Source: JANNNF01 sp040385825
GTDB taxonomy: Bacteria > Pseudomonadota > Alphaproteobacteria > Rhodobacterales > Rhodobacteraceae
Assembly (NCBI GenBank): GCA_040385825.1
Contig: JAZKGQ010000008.1
Span: 1-64,000, forward strand
Direction: 5' to 3'
DNA: 64,000 bases
Shown piece after piece: positions 36,730 to 45,045 of the stretch. Position 1 is the first letter of the stretch; every line of letters begins with the position of its first letter. The notes under the pieces are model-generated. The model had not been told where the DNA came from. It searched no databases and worked only from the letters and a program-made list of their open reading frames with translations. The translations under genes and the position numbers were made by a program.

Positions 36730-36828
36730 CTGAAGGCAGGTCGAAAAGACGCGGCTGACACAAGGGGTTCTGCGGGTTCTGCGGTTTTGCCAGAACCGGG
36801 GCAGTTTGGGCAGCACGCGGTGTTTGCG

Positions 36829-37209
36829 TCAACGGATGACCTCGATCGCAACGCCGACCGTCAGGTCGGCCCAGGCCCGGTCAGCCGTCAGTACCGTGGC
36901 CCCCATGTCCATCGCAAGCGCCAGACAACAGCGGTCCCCAAGCGACAGGCCAAGGTGGCGGGTCGGGCTGCGCAGGTGGCCCGCAATCAGCGCCTGTTGC
37001 GACGAAAACGGAACAAAGTCCAAATTCAGGGTTTCGACCAAACGAATAGCGTCGGCTTCGTCGACCTTCCGGTCCTGAAATTTGGTATAGAGTTCTGCCT
37101 CAATGACCGTCGATGCAACGGATTCCGCAAGGACGCGGCGCACTTTGTCGCCACCCGGTTCTCTCCACATCAGGGCCAGTATGGCTGACGAATCCAGAAC
37201 AAAGCTCAC
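36829..37209 (-). CDS. VapC-type PIN-domain toxin
   Basis: 126 residues of the PIN nuclease fold. The acidic site residues are visible: D6 (LDSSAILAL), Glu near residue 38 (VIEAELYTK), Asp in GDRCCLALAM, and Asp in LTADRAW. VapC toxins cleave tRNA or rRNA; their targets are unknown here. The GTG start overlaps the antitoxin stop (GTGA), the usual arrangement. Antitoxin gene precedes toxin. Confidence 0.9.
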   Translation of the reverse strand: MSFVLDSSAILALMWREPGGDKVRRVLAESVASTVIEAELYTKFQDRKVDEADAIRLVETLNLDFVPFSSQQALIAGHLRSPTRHLGLSLGDRCCLALAMDMGATVLTADRAWADLTVGVAIEVIR

Positions 37210-37514
37210 TCGCGCAATGCCTCGGCCCGCCGGTCTGCGATAAGCTCGTCGACCATGCTTTCCCCTTCGCGCTTATAGGGGGCAAGAAAAGCCTGTATGC
37301 GGGCAATGCGGGCATCCAGCGTCTCGATCACCAGCGCGCCGTCCTGAACCCGGATGACCACCCGTTCACCCGGTTTGATCCCTGCCGCCTCGCGCAGCGC
37401 AATGGGGATCAGCACGCGGCCGTCCTTGCCAAAGCTGCCATGGGCCTGCAAGGCCGGGGCTTTCTGACCCAGACCTGCGACGGGCGCTTCTGAAAAGCCT
37501 TGAGGATTTGGCAT
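37206..37514 (-). CDS. AbrB/MazE-fold antitoxin
   Basis: 102 residues. The SpoVT-AbrB DNA-binding domain spans about 25-70 (HGSFGKDGRVLIPIALREAAGIKPGERVVIRVQDGALVIETLD); the C-terminal helices would bind the toxin. A Shine-Dalgarno AGGGG lies seven bases before the ATG. A dyad just upstream (37546-37568) is a likely operator, consistent with autoregulation. The N-terminal 24 residues are not part of the fold. Confidence 0.88.
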   Translation of the reverse strand: MPNPQGFSEAPVAGLGQKAPALQAHGSFGKDGRVLIPIALREAAGIKPGERVVIRVQDGALVIETLDARIARIQAFLAPYKREGESMVDELIADRRAEALRE

Positions 37515-37545
37515 GGCTTACCCCTTTTGACATTACCCAACAAAA

Positions 37546-37569
37546 TGACACATTATGCAAAAATGTCAA
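37546..37569 (-). promoter_or_regulatory. Toxin-antitoxin operator/promoter
   Basis: An inverted repeat TGACA (37546-37550) and TGTCA (37564-37568) lies 32 bases before the antitoxin start, with an AT-rich centre. Read on the minus strand, the right arm forms a TTGACA (37569-37564) that could be the -35 box, so binding of the antitoxin would cover the promoter. A clear -10 box is not evident. Confidence 0.5.
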
Positions 37570-37594
37570 CTATGCCAGATCCGTCAAATCTTAC

Positions 37595-39754
37595 CTATTC
37601 CACCACCGGCACCACGACCTCGCCCGCCACCTCGCCCTGCCCCGCCACCAGTGCCTCGGCGCGGATGATGCGGGCGATCTGTGCCACGTCCTGCACCGAA
37701 AACGTCAGCGGCAGCCGCATGTCCACCAGCCCCGCCAGCACCGCATCGGTCTGCGGCAAGACCACCGGGGCGGCATAGCGCCAGTGGCTGTAGCGGCTGG
37801 TGAAGGCCACGGGATCGGCGGCGCCGAACCATTTCAGCTCGACACCCCGCGCGGCACAGGCGGCGACCAGGCCCGCAACCCGCGCTGGCTCCCACCCCGG
37901 CAGGGTGAACTGGAACGACGACCCCACATAGGCCTCATGATCAGGCCGGGGGATCAGGCGCAGGCCGGGGGTGTGGGCAAGGCCGACCTCCATCGTCCGG
38001 TAAAGTGCGGCCCATCGGTCGCGCCGCTCCATCAGCATCCCGATCTGCGGCCGCAGGATCGCCGCGCGCAGGTTGTCCATCCGGCCCGAGATGTTGGGAA
38101 TATCCAGCCGCAAGCCTGCGAACACCTCTGGCGCAGGCGCGGCCCGGTGCCGCCCGTACAGCATGTACGACCCCGACAGCAGCACCGCGCGGGCGGCAAT
38201 TTCCGCGTCGTCGGTGATCAGAAACCCGCCCTCGCCCGCGTTCATATGCTTGTACGTCTGCATCGAATAGCAGCCGACAATGCCATGCCGCCCCGAAGCA
38301 ATGCCGCGCCATTCCGCCCCCATGGTATGGGCGCAATCCTCGATCACCCTGATGTTCAGACGCGCGCAAATCGCCATCAGCGCGTCCATGTCGCAGACAT
38401 GACCCCGCATATGCGACAGCAGCAGAACCTTCGCGCCGCTGGCCTGCGCCATGGCCTCCAGATGCGCCAGATCAATCGTCAGGTCCGGCGTGACCTCTAC
38501 AAACACCGGCCGCGCGCCTAGGCTGGCAATCGCCCCCGGCACCGGGGCGAGGGTGAAGGCGTTCGACAACACCGCATCGCCCGGACCAACCTGCAACGCC
38601 CGCAGCGCGGTGGCCATCGCATAGCCCCCCGACGCCACCGCGAGGCAGTATCGCGCGCCGGTAAAGTCGGCAAACTCCTCCTCCAGCAAGGCGGCTTCGG
38701 CGACCTCGTCAGGGGCGGTGTTGTAGCGGTGCAAACGGCCATGTTGCAGAACCGCAAGGGCCGCCGCAATCCCCGCCTCGGGGATCGGCTCTTGCTGGGT
38801 GAAGGATCCGGTGAAGCGTTCCATGGGGGGGGGGGAATCGGGGCCAGGATCAAGCAATTCATCTGGCGCGAGGCCACGACTAATCAGAGCTTGCGGATCA
38901 CAGGTTACTTTGCACCCTGTTACCCCAGAGCGAACGACAATCTCTGCCTGTACATCAGGAGAAATCTTGAACCATCTTTCTTTGCCACCGATGCTAGGCG
39001 AATACACATATCCAGAACTGATCCAAGCATTTGGAAAGAAGAAATGACGCAATCCATCTTTTATTGGCGAAACCATCACCTCGTGTGTGATCAAATCTAT
39101 GGGCTTCTTTTTCATTTTAACTACCAGCATAGGAGCACGGATTGCCGTTAATCGCTCCAATCCATCCCACGATGTTTTTACGACTGATCGACTGCGCGGA
39201 TCGGTCATATGGAGCTGCCTTAGTGTATATTTGTCTTTTCCAAAATTGCAAAGTGCGCAACAAACAACAGAGTTATCTTCGTTTGACTGTCCACCGTGAG
39301 AATGTGGAATTACATGATCGAACTGCAACCACATAGTTTCGAATCCCATGTGCCGCTTTCTCCAATCTGATCCATCCCAAGGAACGGCTGCTGGATAGAG
39401 TTGGCGGGCAATTTCATATACTTTCCTTTTGATAAGAGGAATTCCGCAGTAACGACAACAGTATCCGTCACGCAAAATCAAGTTGTCCATCTCATGTGGC
39501 AAAAGATAGCGTTTAGGATCGCGGTCAGCTTTCGGTATTGTCTGCGTGTCACCATGTGGATTTTTGTCAATTACATTTAGGTGGCATTTTTCCCACTCTG
39601 GATAAAGCCAGTCGTGCAAGATCGGAAAATTGGCCTGTTCAAAAAGATCGGCAGCAAGGGATCCGTTACCAGCAAGATGGGCATCTACCGCCTCAGACAT
39701 GAACTTGTAGGCATCAAAAATCTCGGGAATAGGCGATTTCAAAGATTGCCGCAT
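37595..39754 (-). CDS. HNH endonuclease fused in frame to DegT/DnrJ-family aminotransferase
   Basis: One 719-residue frame joining two full-length proteins. Residues 1-310: HNH nuclease with Cys pairs CCRYC (99-103) and CCALCN (165-170) bracketing FDHVIPHSHGG (145-155; D146, H147) and Asn161. Residues 311-719: PLP sugar-aminotransferase fold with NTAPDEVAEAALLEEEF, IEDCAHTMGAEW (D473) and SMQTYKHMNAGEGG (Lys502 for the Schiff base). The join is a run of 11 C in the coding strand (38825-38835), followed at once by an ATG that would open a normal aminotransferase (MERFTGSF). The nuclease half is visibly AT-richer. The start at 39754 has GGGAG seven bases upstream. The fusion may be real, switchable or a sequencing artefact. 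Confidence 0.8.
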   Translation of the reverse strand: MRQSLKSPIPEIFDAYKFMSEAVDAHLAGNGSLAADLFEQANFPILHDWLYPEWEKCHLNVIDKNPHGDTQTIPKADRDPKRYLLPHEMDNLILRDGYCCRYCGIPLIKRKVYEIARQLYPAAVPWDGSDWRKRHMGFETMWLQFDHVIPHSHGGQSNEDNSVVCCALCNFGKDKYTLRQLHMTDPRSRSVVKTSWDGLERLTAIRAPMLVVKMKKKPIDLITHEVMVSPIKDGLRHFFFPNAWISSGYVYSPSIGGKERWFKISPDVQAEIVVRSGVTGCKVTCDPQALISRGLAPDELLDPGPDSPPPMERFTGSFTQQEPIPEAGIAAALAVLQHGRLHRYNTAPDEVAEAALLEEEFADFTGARYCLAVASGGYAMATALRALQVGPGDAVLSNAFTLAPVPGAIASLGARPVFVEVTPDLTIDLAHLEAMAQASGAKVLLLSHMRGHVCDMDALMAICARLNIRVIEDCAHTMGAEWRGIASGRHGIVGCYSMQTYKHMNAGEGGFLITDDAEIAARAVLLSGSYMLYGRHRAAPAPEVFAGLRLDIPNISGRMDNLRAAILRPQIGMLMERRDRWAALYRTMEVGLAHTPGLRLIPRPDHEAYVGSSFQFTLPGWEPARVAGLVAACAARGVELKWFGAADPVAFTSRYSHWRYAAPVVLPQTDAVLAGLVDMRLPLTFSVQDVAQIARIIRAEALVAGQGEVAGEVVVPVVE
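38825..38835 (+). repeat. Homopolymer G11 (C11 on coding strand)
   Basis: Eleven consecutive G on the plus strand lie exactly at the boundary between the HNH and aminotransferase parts. Gain or loss of a base would shift the frame, so that the two proteins would no longer be joined. The longest other homopolymers I noticed in the window are clearly shorter. It is a classic slippage-prone tract and also a classic sequencing-error site. Confidence 0.95.
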
Positions 39755-39829
39755 TAATTTACTCCCTGATCTGTAGCGCTGAAAAGCGATGTCCTCGCCA
39801 TGACTGCCTGATAGATATAAACCACCCCC

Positions 39830-40489
39830 TCACCCGATCCACCGCCCCACGACCTCGCCCAACTCCTCATACCCGTCCAGCAGCGCCTCGGGCTGCAACC
39901 GCTCCACCCCCCGCCCTTCCGGGCCGAAGGTGACCAGCGCCACCGGCACGCCCACGGCAAGCCCGGTCTTGCGGTCGGTTTCCGTATCACCGATCAGCAT
40001 GGACCGCCGCACAGCCCCGCCCGACCGTTCCACTGCCGCCACATACGGCGCGGGGTCGGGTTTCCGCGTCGTCAGCGTATCTGCGCCGATCATCGCGCCG
40101 AACATGTTGCGCACGCCAAGGCGTTTCAGCAATTCCTCGGCCAGATCAGCAGGTTTGTTGGTGCAGATCGCCACGGCATAGCCGTTGCGGCGCAAACTTT
40201 CGACCGCCTCCACCGCCCCCGGATAGAGCCTTGTATGCACGTCAATCGCATCAGCATAGGCGGCAAGCAGCCGGGGGTATTCGCGGTCCACGTCCGCCTC
40301 GGTATACCCGCCGACCCGCGAAAACCCCAGGCGCAGCATCGCGCGGCCCCCATGAAAGGCGGTCAGCGTGTCATCCACCCCCAACAGCGCCCCATGGCCC
40401 AGTTGCACGAAACAGGCGTTGGCTGCGGCCAGAAGGTCGGCAGAGGTATCGGCCAAGGTGCCGTCCAGATCGAAAACCACACAGCGCAT
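39830..40489 (-). CDS. gph: Phosphoglycolate phosphatase (HAD family)
   Basis: 219 residues. HAD motif I is VFDLDGTLADTSAD with the nucleophilic Asp; motif II is ICTNKP; motif III is the Lys in RKPDPAPYVAAV; motif IV is LIGDTETDRKTG. It dephosphorylates 2-phosphoglycolate, from DNA repair or Rubisco oxygenation. The ATG at 40489 has AAGGG seven bases upstream; longer frames run into the glmU upstream region. Divergent from glmU. Confidence 0.9.
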   Translation of the reverse strand: MRCVVFDLDGTLADTSADLLAAANACFVQLGHGALLGVDDTLTAFHGGRAMLRLGFSRVGGYTEADVDREYPRLLAAYADAIDVHTRLYPGAVEAVESLRRNGYAVAICTNKPADLAEELLKRLGVRNMFGAMIGADTLTTRKPDPAPYVAAVERSGGAVRRSMLIGDTETDRKTGLAVGVPVALVTFGPEGRGVERLQPEALLDGYEELGEVVGRWIG

Positions 40490-40536
40490 CGGGCACCCTT
40501 TGTAACATACGCTGAAACAGCGTGAGGCATGGCCCC

Positions 40537-40564
40537 TTGCCACGCAGCCCCCTTTGCGTAAAAC
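40537..40564 (+). promoter_or_regulatory. Candidate glmU promoter
   Basis: TTGCCA (40537-40542) and TAAAAC (40559-40564) with a 16-base spacer, 27 bases before the glmU start. A small stem (ACGCTG-AAA-CAGCGT, 40509-40523) lies just upstream in the divergent gph-glmU gap. Weak prediction. Confidence 0.35.
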
Positions 40565-40591
40565 GGGCGGAACACAAAGGAAAGGGCCAGC

Positions 40592-41941
40592 ATGTCGGTC
40601 TTGTTGATCATTCTGGCCGCAGGGCAAGGCACGCGGATGAACTCCGACCTGCCCAAGGTGCTGCATTCCGTGGCGGCAGCCCCCTTGCTGCACCACGCGC
40701 TGACGGCGGGGCGGTCGCTCGATCCGTCGCGGATCGTGGTGGTGACCGGGCATGGCGCGGCGGCGGTGGAAAAATCCGCGCGGGCCTTCGATGAAAGCAT
40801 CGACTGCGTGCTGCAAGACCCGCAGCTTGGCACCGCCCATGCGGTGGCCCAAGCAGCCCCCCTGCTGGCCGATGCGACCGGCGACGCGATCGTGCTGTAC
40901 GGCGACACGCCGTTCATTGCGCCCGAGACGTTGCAGGCGATGCTCGATGCCCGCGCGCAGCATGCCGTGGTGGTGCTGGGCTTTCAGGCCGCCGATCCGG
41001 GCCGCTACGGTCGGCTGATCACCGAGGGGACGGGGCTGGAGCGGATTGTCGAGTGGAAAGACGCGACCGAGGCCGAGCGCGGCGTGACCCTGTGCAATTC
41101 CGGCGTGATCTGTGCCGATGCGAAAACCCTGTTTTCGCTGGTCGCTCAGGTCGGCAACTCAAATGCGGCGGGCGAGTATTACCTGACCGACATCGTGGCC
41201 CTTGCCCGCGCCCAAGGGCTGTCGGCGGGTGTCGTGACCTGTGACGAATCCGAAACCATGGGCATCAACACCCGCGCGCAACTGGCGCAGGCCGAAGCCG
41301 CCTTTCAGACCCGCGCGCGGGTGGGCGCGCTGGACAATGGCGTCACCCTGACCGCGCCCGAAACCGTGTTCTTCGCGCTGGACACCCATATTGGCCGCGA
41401 CGCCACCATCGGCCCGAATGTGATCTTCGGGCCAGCGGTGACGATCGAATCCGGGGCCGAGATCAAGGGCTTCTGCCATCTGGAAGGTTGCCATATCTCG
41501 CGCGGTGCGCAGGTCGGTCCCTTTGCCCGGCTGCGTCCGGGGGCGGAACTGGCCGAGGATGTGCATGTCGGCAACTTTGTGGAAATCAAGAACGCGATCC
41601 TTGATGAAGGCGTCAAGGTCGGCCATCTGACCTATATCGGCGACGCCGATGTGGGCGAGTTTACCAACATCGGCGCAGGCACCGTGACCTGCAACTATGA
41701 TGGCGTGATGAAGCACCGCACCACCATCGGCAAACACGCCTTCATCGGGTCCGATACCATGCTGGTGGCCCCGGTGACGGTGGGCGATGGTGCCATGACA
41801 GCCTCGGGGTCGGTGATCACGCTGGACGTGCCCGCCGATGCCCTGGCGGTGGCGCGGGGCCGACAGGTGAACAAGCCGGGCTTTGCGGGGCGGTTCATGG
41901 AAAAGCTGCGCGCGATCAAAGCGGCAAAGGGGAACGTGTAA
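40592..41941 (+). CDS. glmU: Bifunctional UDP-GlcNAc pyrophosphorylase / glucosamine-1-phosphate N-acetyltransferase
   Basis: GlmU acetylates glucosamine-1-phosphate and then transfers UMP, giving UDP-GlcNAc for peptidoglycan and LPS. 449 residues. The N-terminal nucleotidyltransferase has LAAGQGTRMNSDLPKVLH and QLGTAHAV with YGDTP. From about residue 245 the left-handed beta-helix has hexapeptide repeats (IGRDATIGPNVIFGPAVTIESGAEIKGFC) and acetyltransferase residues in RLRPGAELAEDVHVGNFVEIKNA. The stop codon is directly followed by glmS. No unusual features. Confidence 0.97.
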   Translation: MSVLLIILAAGQGTRMNSDLPKVLHSVAAAPLLHHALTAGRSLDPSRIVVVTGHGAAAVEKSARAFDESIDCVLQDPQLGTAHAVAQAAPLLADATGDAIVLYGDTPFIAPETLQAMLDARAQHAVVVLGFQAADPGRYGRLITEGTGLERIVEWKDATEAERGVTLCNSGVICADAKTLFSLVAQVGNSNAAGEYYLTDIVALARAQGLSAGVVTCDESETMGINTRAQLAQAEAAFQTRARVGALDNGVTLTAPETVFFALDTHIGRDATIGPNVIFGPAVTIESGAEIKGFCHLEGCHISRGAQVGPFARLRPGAELAEDVHVGNFVEIKNAILDEGVKVGHLTYIGDADVGEFTNIGAGTVTCNYDGVMKHRTTIGKHAFIGSDTMLVAPVTVGDGAMTASGSVITLDVPADALAVARGRQVNKPGFAGRFMEKLRAIKAAKGNV

Positions 41942-43756
41942 ATGTGCGGAATCGTTGGCGTTCTGGGCCACCACGAGGTTGCCCCCCTGCTGGTCGAGGC
42001 CTTGAAGCGGCTGGAATATCGCGGCTATGACAGCGCCGGGATCGCCACGGTGAACAAGGGCCGGCTGGACCGCAGGCGTGCGGTCGGCAAGCTGGTGAAC
42101 CTGTCGGACCTGCTGGTGCATGAACCGCTTGCCGGCAAATCCGGCATCGGCCACACCCGTTGGGCCACCCATGGTGCCGCGACCGTGGTCAACGCGCATC
42201 CGCACAAGGCGGGGCCGGTGGCCGTGGTGCACAACGGCATCATCGAGAACTTCCGCGAGCTGCGCGCCGAGCTGGCAGAGGCCGGCTATGAGCAGGAATC
42301 CCAGACCGATACCGAAACCATCGCCCTGCTGGTGCAGCGCGAAATGGCGGGTGGGGCATCGCCGGTTGACGCCGCCCGCACCACGCTGAAACGCCTGCAC
42401 GGGGCGTTTGCGCTGTGCTTTCTGTTCGACGGCGAGCAGGATCTGATCATCGCCGCCCGCAAGGGATCGCCCCTCGCCATCGGTCATGGCGACGGCGAGA
42501 TGTTCGTGGGGTCGGACGCCATTGCCCTCGCCCCGATGACCGACCGCATCACCTATCTGGAGGAAGGCGACTGGGCCGTGATCACCCGCAAGGGGGCCAC
42601 CATCCATGATGCCGAAGACCGTCTGGCCAACCGGGCCGAAACGCGTATCCAGATTGACGCCACAAGGATCGAAAAGGCCGGCTACAAGCATTTCATGGCC
42701 AAGGAAATTGCCGAACAACCGGTGGTGATTGCCGACGCGCTGAAACACTACACCGATGAGGCGGGTCTGCGCCTGCCCAAAGGTGTTGATTTCACCGGGG
42801 TTGACCGCATCACTCTGGTCGCCTGCGGCACCGCCAGCTATGCCTGCCATGTGGCAAAATACTGGTTTGAACAGATCGCGGGCCTGCCTGCCGAGATCGA
42901 CGTGGCCTCGGAATTCCGCTACCGCGAACCGCCGATGTCGCCGACAGCCTGGGCGCTGTTTGTCAGCCAGTCGGGGGAAACCGCCGATACCTTGGCCGCC
43001 CTGCGCTATGCCAAGGACAAGGTCGCACGCGTGGTGTCGGTGGTCAATGTGCCCACCTCCTCCATCGCGCGGGAATCCGACCTCGCCTTGCCGATCATGG
43101 CGGGGGTCGAGGTGGGGGTGGCCTCGACCAAGGCCTTCACCTGCCAGTTGACCGTGCTGGCCCTGCTGGCGCTGAAGGCGGGCCTTGACCGGGGCCGTCT
43201 GACCCCCGAACAGGTGCAAGACCACCTGACCACCCTGCGCGCCCTGCCCGGCCTGATGAACCACGCGCTGACCCTGTCGACCACCATCGCAGCCATCGCC
43301 GAGGATCTGGCCCGCGCGCAGGACATTCTGTTCCTTGGCCGGGGGGCGATGTACCCGATGGCACTGGAAGGCGCGCTGAAGTTGAAGGAAATCAGCTATA
43401 TCCACGCCGAAGGTTACGCGTCGGGTGAATTGAAGCACGGGCCCATTGCCCTGATCGACGCCGCTGTTCCGGTGATCGTGCTGGCCCCGCGCGACGCGCT
43501 GTTCGACAAGACCGTCTCGAACATGCAAGAGGTGATGGCCCGCCATGGCCGCGTGCTGCTGCTGTCGGATGCGCAGGGTGTGGCCGAGGCGGGCGCCGGG
43601 GCATGGCGCACCCTGACCCTGCCGCAGGTGGCCCCGGTCTTCGCGCCGATCCTCTATGCGATCCCGGCGCAACTGCTGGCCTACCACACCGCCATCGCCA
43701 AGGGGACCGATGTGGACCAGCCCCGCAATCTGGCGAAATCCGTGACGGTGGAATGA
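41942..43756 (+). CDS. glmS: Glutamine--fructose-6-phosphate aminotransferase (isomerizing)
   Basis: Makes glucosamine-6-phosphate from fructose-6-phosphate and glutamine, the entry to the pathway completed by GlmU. 604 residues. Cys2 (MCGIVGVLG) is the glutaminase nucleophile, with GHTRWATHG nearby. Two SIS domains follow: CGTASYACHVAKYWFEQIAG and SQSGETADTLAAL, and DILFLGRGAMYPMALEGALKLKEISYIHAEGYASGELKHGPIAL. The end is PRNLAKSVTVE as usual. glmU and glmS abut; the next gene overlaps the stop. Confidence 0.98.
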   Translation: MCGIVGVLGHHEVAPLLVEALKRLEYRGYDSAGIATVNKGRLDRRRAVGKLVNLSDLLVHEPLAGKSGIGHTRWATHGAATVVNAHPHKAGPVAVVHNGIIENFRELRAELAEAGYEQESQTDTETIALLVQREMAGGASPVDAARTTLKRLHGAFALCFLFDGEQDLIIAARKGSPLAIGHGDGEMFVGSDAIALAPMTDRITYLEEGDWAVITRKGATIHDAEDRLANRAETRIQIDATRIEKAGYKHFMAKEIAEQPVVIADALKHYTDEAGLRLPKGVDFTGVDRITLVACGTASYACHVAKYWFEQIAGLPAEIDVASEFRYREPPMSPTAWALFVSQSGETADTLAALRYAKDKVARVVSVVNVPTSSIARESDLALPIMAGVEVGVASTKAFTCQLTVLALLALKAGLDRGRLTPEQVQDHLTTLRALPGLMNHALTLSTTIAAIAEDLARAQDILFLGRGAMYPMALEGALKLKEISYIHAEGYASGELKHGPIALIDAAVPVIVLAPRDALFDKTVSNMQEVMARHGRVLLLSDAQGVAEAGAGAWRTLTLPQVAPVFAPILYAIPAQLLAYHTAIAKGTDVDQPRNLAKSVTVE

Positions 43757-44304
43757 TGGCCAAGCAATACGACAGCCTGCAAGCCGACCATCTGACCCTG
43801 ATCGCGGACAGTCCCCTCTACTTTGTCGCGACCGCCGCCCCCGACGCCCGCGTGAACCTGTCGCCCAAGGGGATGGACAGTCTGCGCGTGCTGTCCCCCA
43901 ACCGCATCCTCTGGCTGAACGTCACCGGGTCGGGCAATGAAACGGCGGCGCATCTGCCTGTTGACCCGCGCATGACGCTGATGTGGTGCAGCTTTGGCGC
44001 GCGGCCCATCATCCTGCGCGCCTATGGCACGGCGCGGGCGGTGCATCACGCGCACGCCGACTGGGCCGAACTGGCCGCGCATCTGCCCGCCCTGCCCGGC
44101 GCGCGGCAGATTTTCGATCTAAGCATCGACCTCGTGCAATCCTCCTGCGGCTTTGCCGTGCCCTTCATGGACTACCGCGAGGACCGCCCCGTGTTGCACA
44201 AATGGGCGACCGACAAAGGCCCCGACGGCCTGCGCGACTATTGGGATACCCGCAACCGTGCCAGCATCGACGGCCTGCCCACCGGAATCGAGGCCAACCT
44301 GTGA
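43753..44304 (+). CDS. Pyridoxamine 5'-phosphate oxidase-fold protein
   Basis: 183 residues of the PPOX/FMN-binding split-barrel fold. Features: DSPLYFVATAAPDARVNLSPKGMDSLRVLSPNRILWLNVTGSGNETAAHL, then MTLMWCSFGARPIILRAYGTARAV and CGFAVPFMDYREDR. This subgroup probably uses FMN or F420-like flavins; its substrate is unknown. Two ATGs (43753, 43756) overlap the glmS stop, and it overlaps the next gene by GTGA, so it is in an operon with glmU-glmS. Confidence 0.87.
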   Translation: MMAKQYDSLQADHLTLIADSPLYFVATAAPDARVNLSPKGMDSLRVLSPNRILWLNVTGSGNETAAHLPVDPRMTLMWCSFGARPIILRAYGTARAVHHAHADWAELAAHLPALPGARQIFDLSIDLVQSSCGFAVPFMDYREDRPVLHKWATDKGPDGLRDYWDTRNRASIDGLPTGIEANL

Positions 44305-44984
44305 CCCCGCTGGACCAACTCGCCGCCCTGTCCGACGCCGCTCTTGCCGCGCAGGCGCTGGCCTATCACAAGGCCCCCCGCGTCTATCTGGGCGTGACGG
44401 TGCCGCAGATTGAAACGCTGACCGACCAATGGCGCGCCGATCTTTCGCTGGACGACCGCATCGCCCTGGCTGCCGATCTGTGGGCCACCGACGTTCACGA
44501 AGCGCGGGTGGCGGCGGCAAAACTGCTGTCCCAAGCCCGCATCCGCCCCGATGACGCCGCCTGGGCCTTGATCTGCGACTGGGCGCCGCAATTCGACGCC
44601 TGGGCGATTGCCGATCAGGCGACGACGGCGGGCCAAAAGCGGCTGGTCGCCGACCCGTCCCGCATTGAAACGGTTGAGGCCTGGACCACGCATGACAACA
44701 TGTGGACCCGTCGCGCGGCGCTGGTGATCACCCTGCCCTATGCCAAGAAACCCTTCCCCAAAGAGGCCGACCTTGCCATCCGCGCCCGCGCGCTTGGCTG
44801 GGCCGCCAATTACGTCGAGGATCGCAACTGGTTCATCCAGAAGGCCGTCGCATGGTGGATCCGCGATCTGTCCAAACACGACGCGGTGGCCGCAACGGCG
44901 TTTCTTGCAACCCACGGCCCAAGGCTCAAATCCTTCGCCCGCAAGGAAGCCGCCCGCTACCTGCCCGATTTCATACTGGCCTAA
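44301..44984 (+). CDS. DNA alkylation repair (AlkD-like) protein
   Basis: 227 residues built of HEAT-like helical repeats, as in AlkC/AlkD DNA glycosylases that excise N-alkylpurines. Features: YLGVTVPQIETLTDQWRADLSL, LWATDVHEARVAAAKLLSQARI, WTTHDNMWTRRAALVITLPYAKK and IQKAVAWWIRDLSKHDAVAATAFL. GTG start overlaps the previous stop. Its last six codons and stop lie inside a copy of the palindromic element (44969 on), so its C-terminus (DFILA) may have been set by the repeat. Confidence 0.85.
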   Translation: MTPLDQLAALSDAALAAQALAYHKAPRVYLGVTVPQIETLTDQWRADLSLDDRIALAADLWATDVHEARVAAAKLLSQARIRPDDAAWALICDWAPQFDAWAIADQATTAGQKRLVADPSRIETVEAWTTHDNMWTRRAALVITLPYAKKPFPKEADLAIRARALGWAANYVEDRNWFIQKAVAWWIRDLSKHDAVAATAFLATHGPRLKSFARKEAARYLPDFILA

Positions 44985-45040
44985 ATATCCCGCAGGGGGG
45001 TGAGGCGCGTAGCGCCGAGGGGGGCGGCGCACGCCCCCCC
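44969..45040. repeat. Palindromic element overlapping the AlkD-like gene end
   Basis: TTTCATACTGGC, then CTAAATATCCC, then a G-run, then two hairpins (GGCGC-GTA-GCGCC and GGGGGGCG-GCGCA-CGCCCCCC). The head matches that at 1626-1675 base for base over 12 positions. Here the head supplies the last codons and the TAA of the AlkD-like gene. Confidence 0.6.
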
Positions 45041-45045
45041 TTCTT

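Noticed and set aside
39754..39990. Short frame before gph overlapping its end
   Set aside because: Shadow frame of gph; its sequence has no family and the real gph covers this DNA.
41159..43687. Open frame of about 842 codons on the minus strand opposite glmU-glmS
   Set aside because: Antisense shadow; the plus strand genes are unambiguous.
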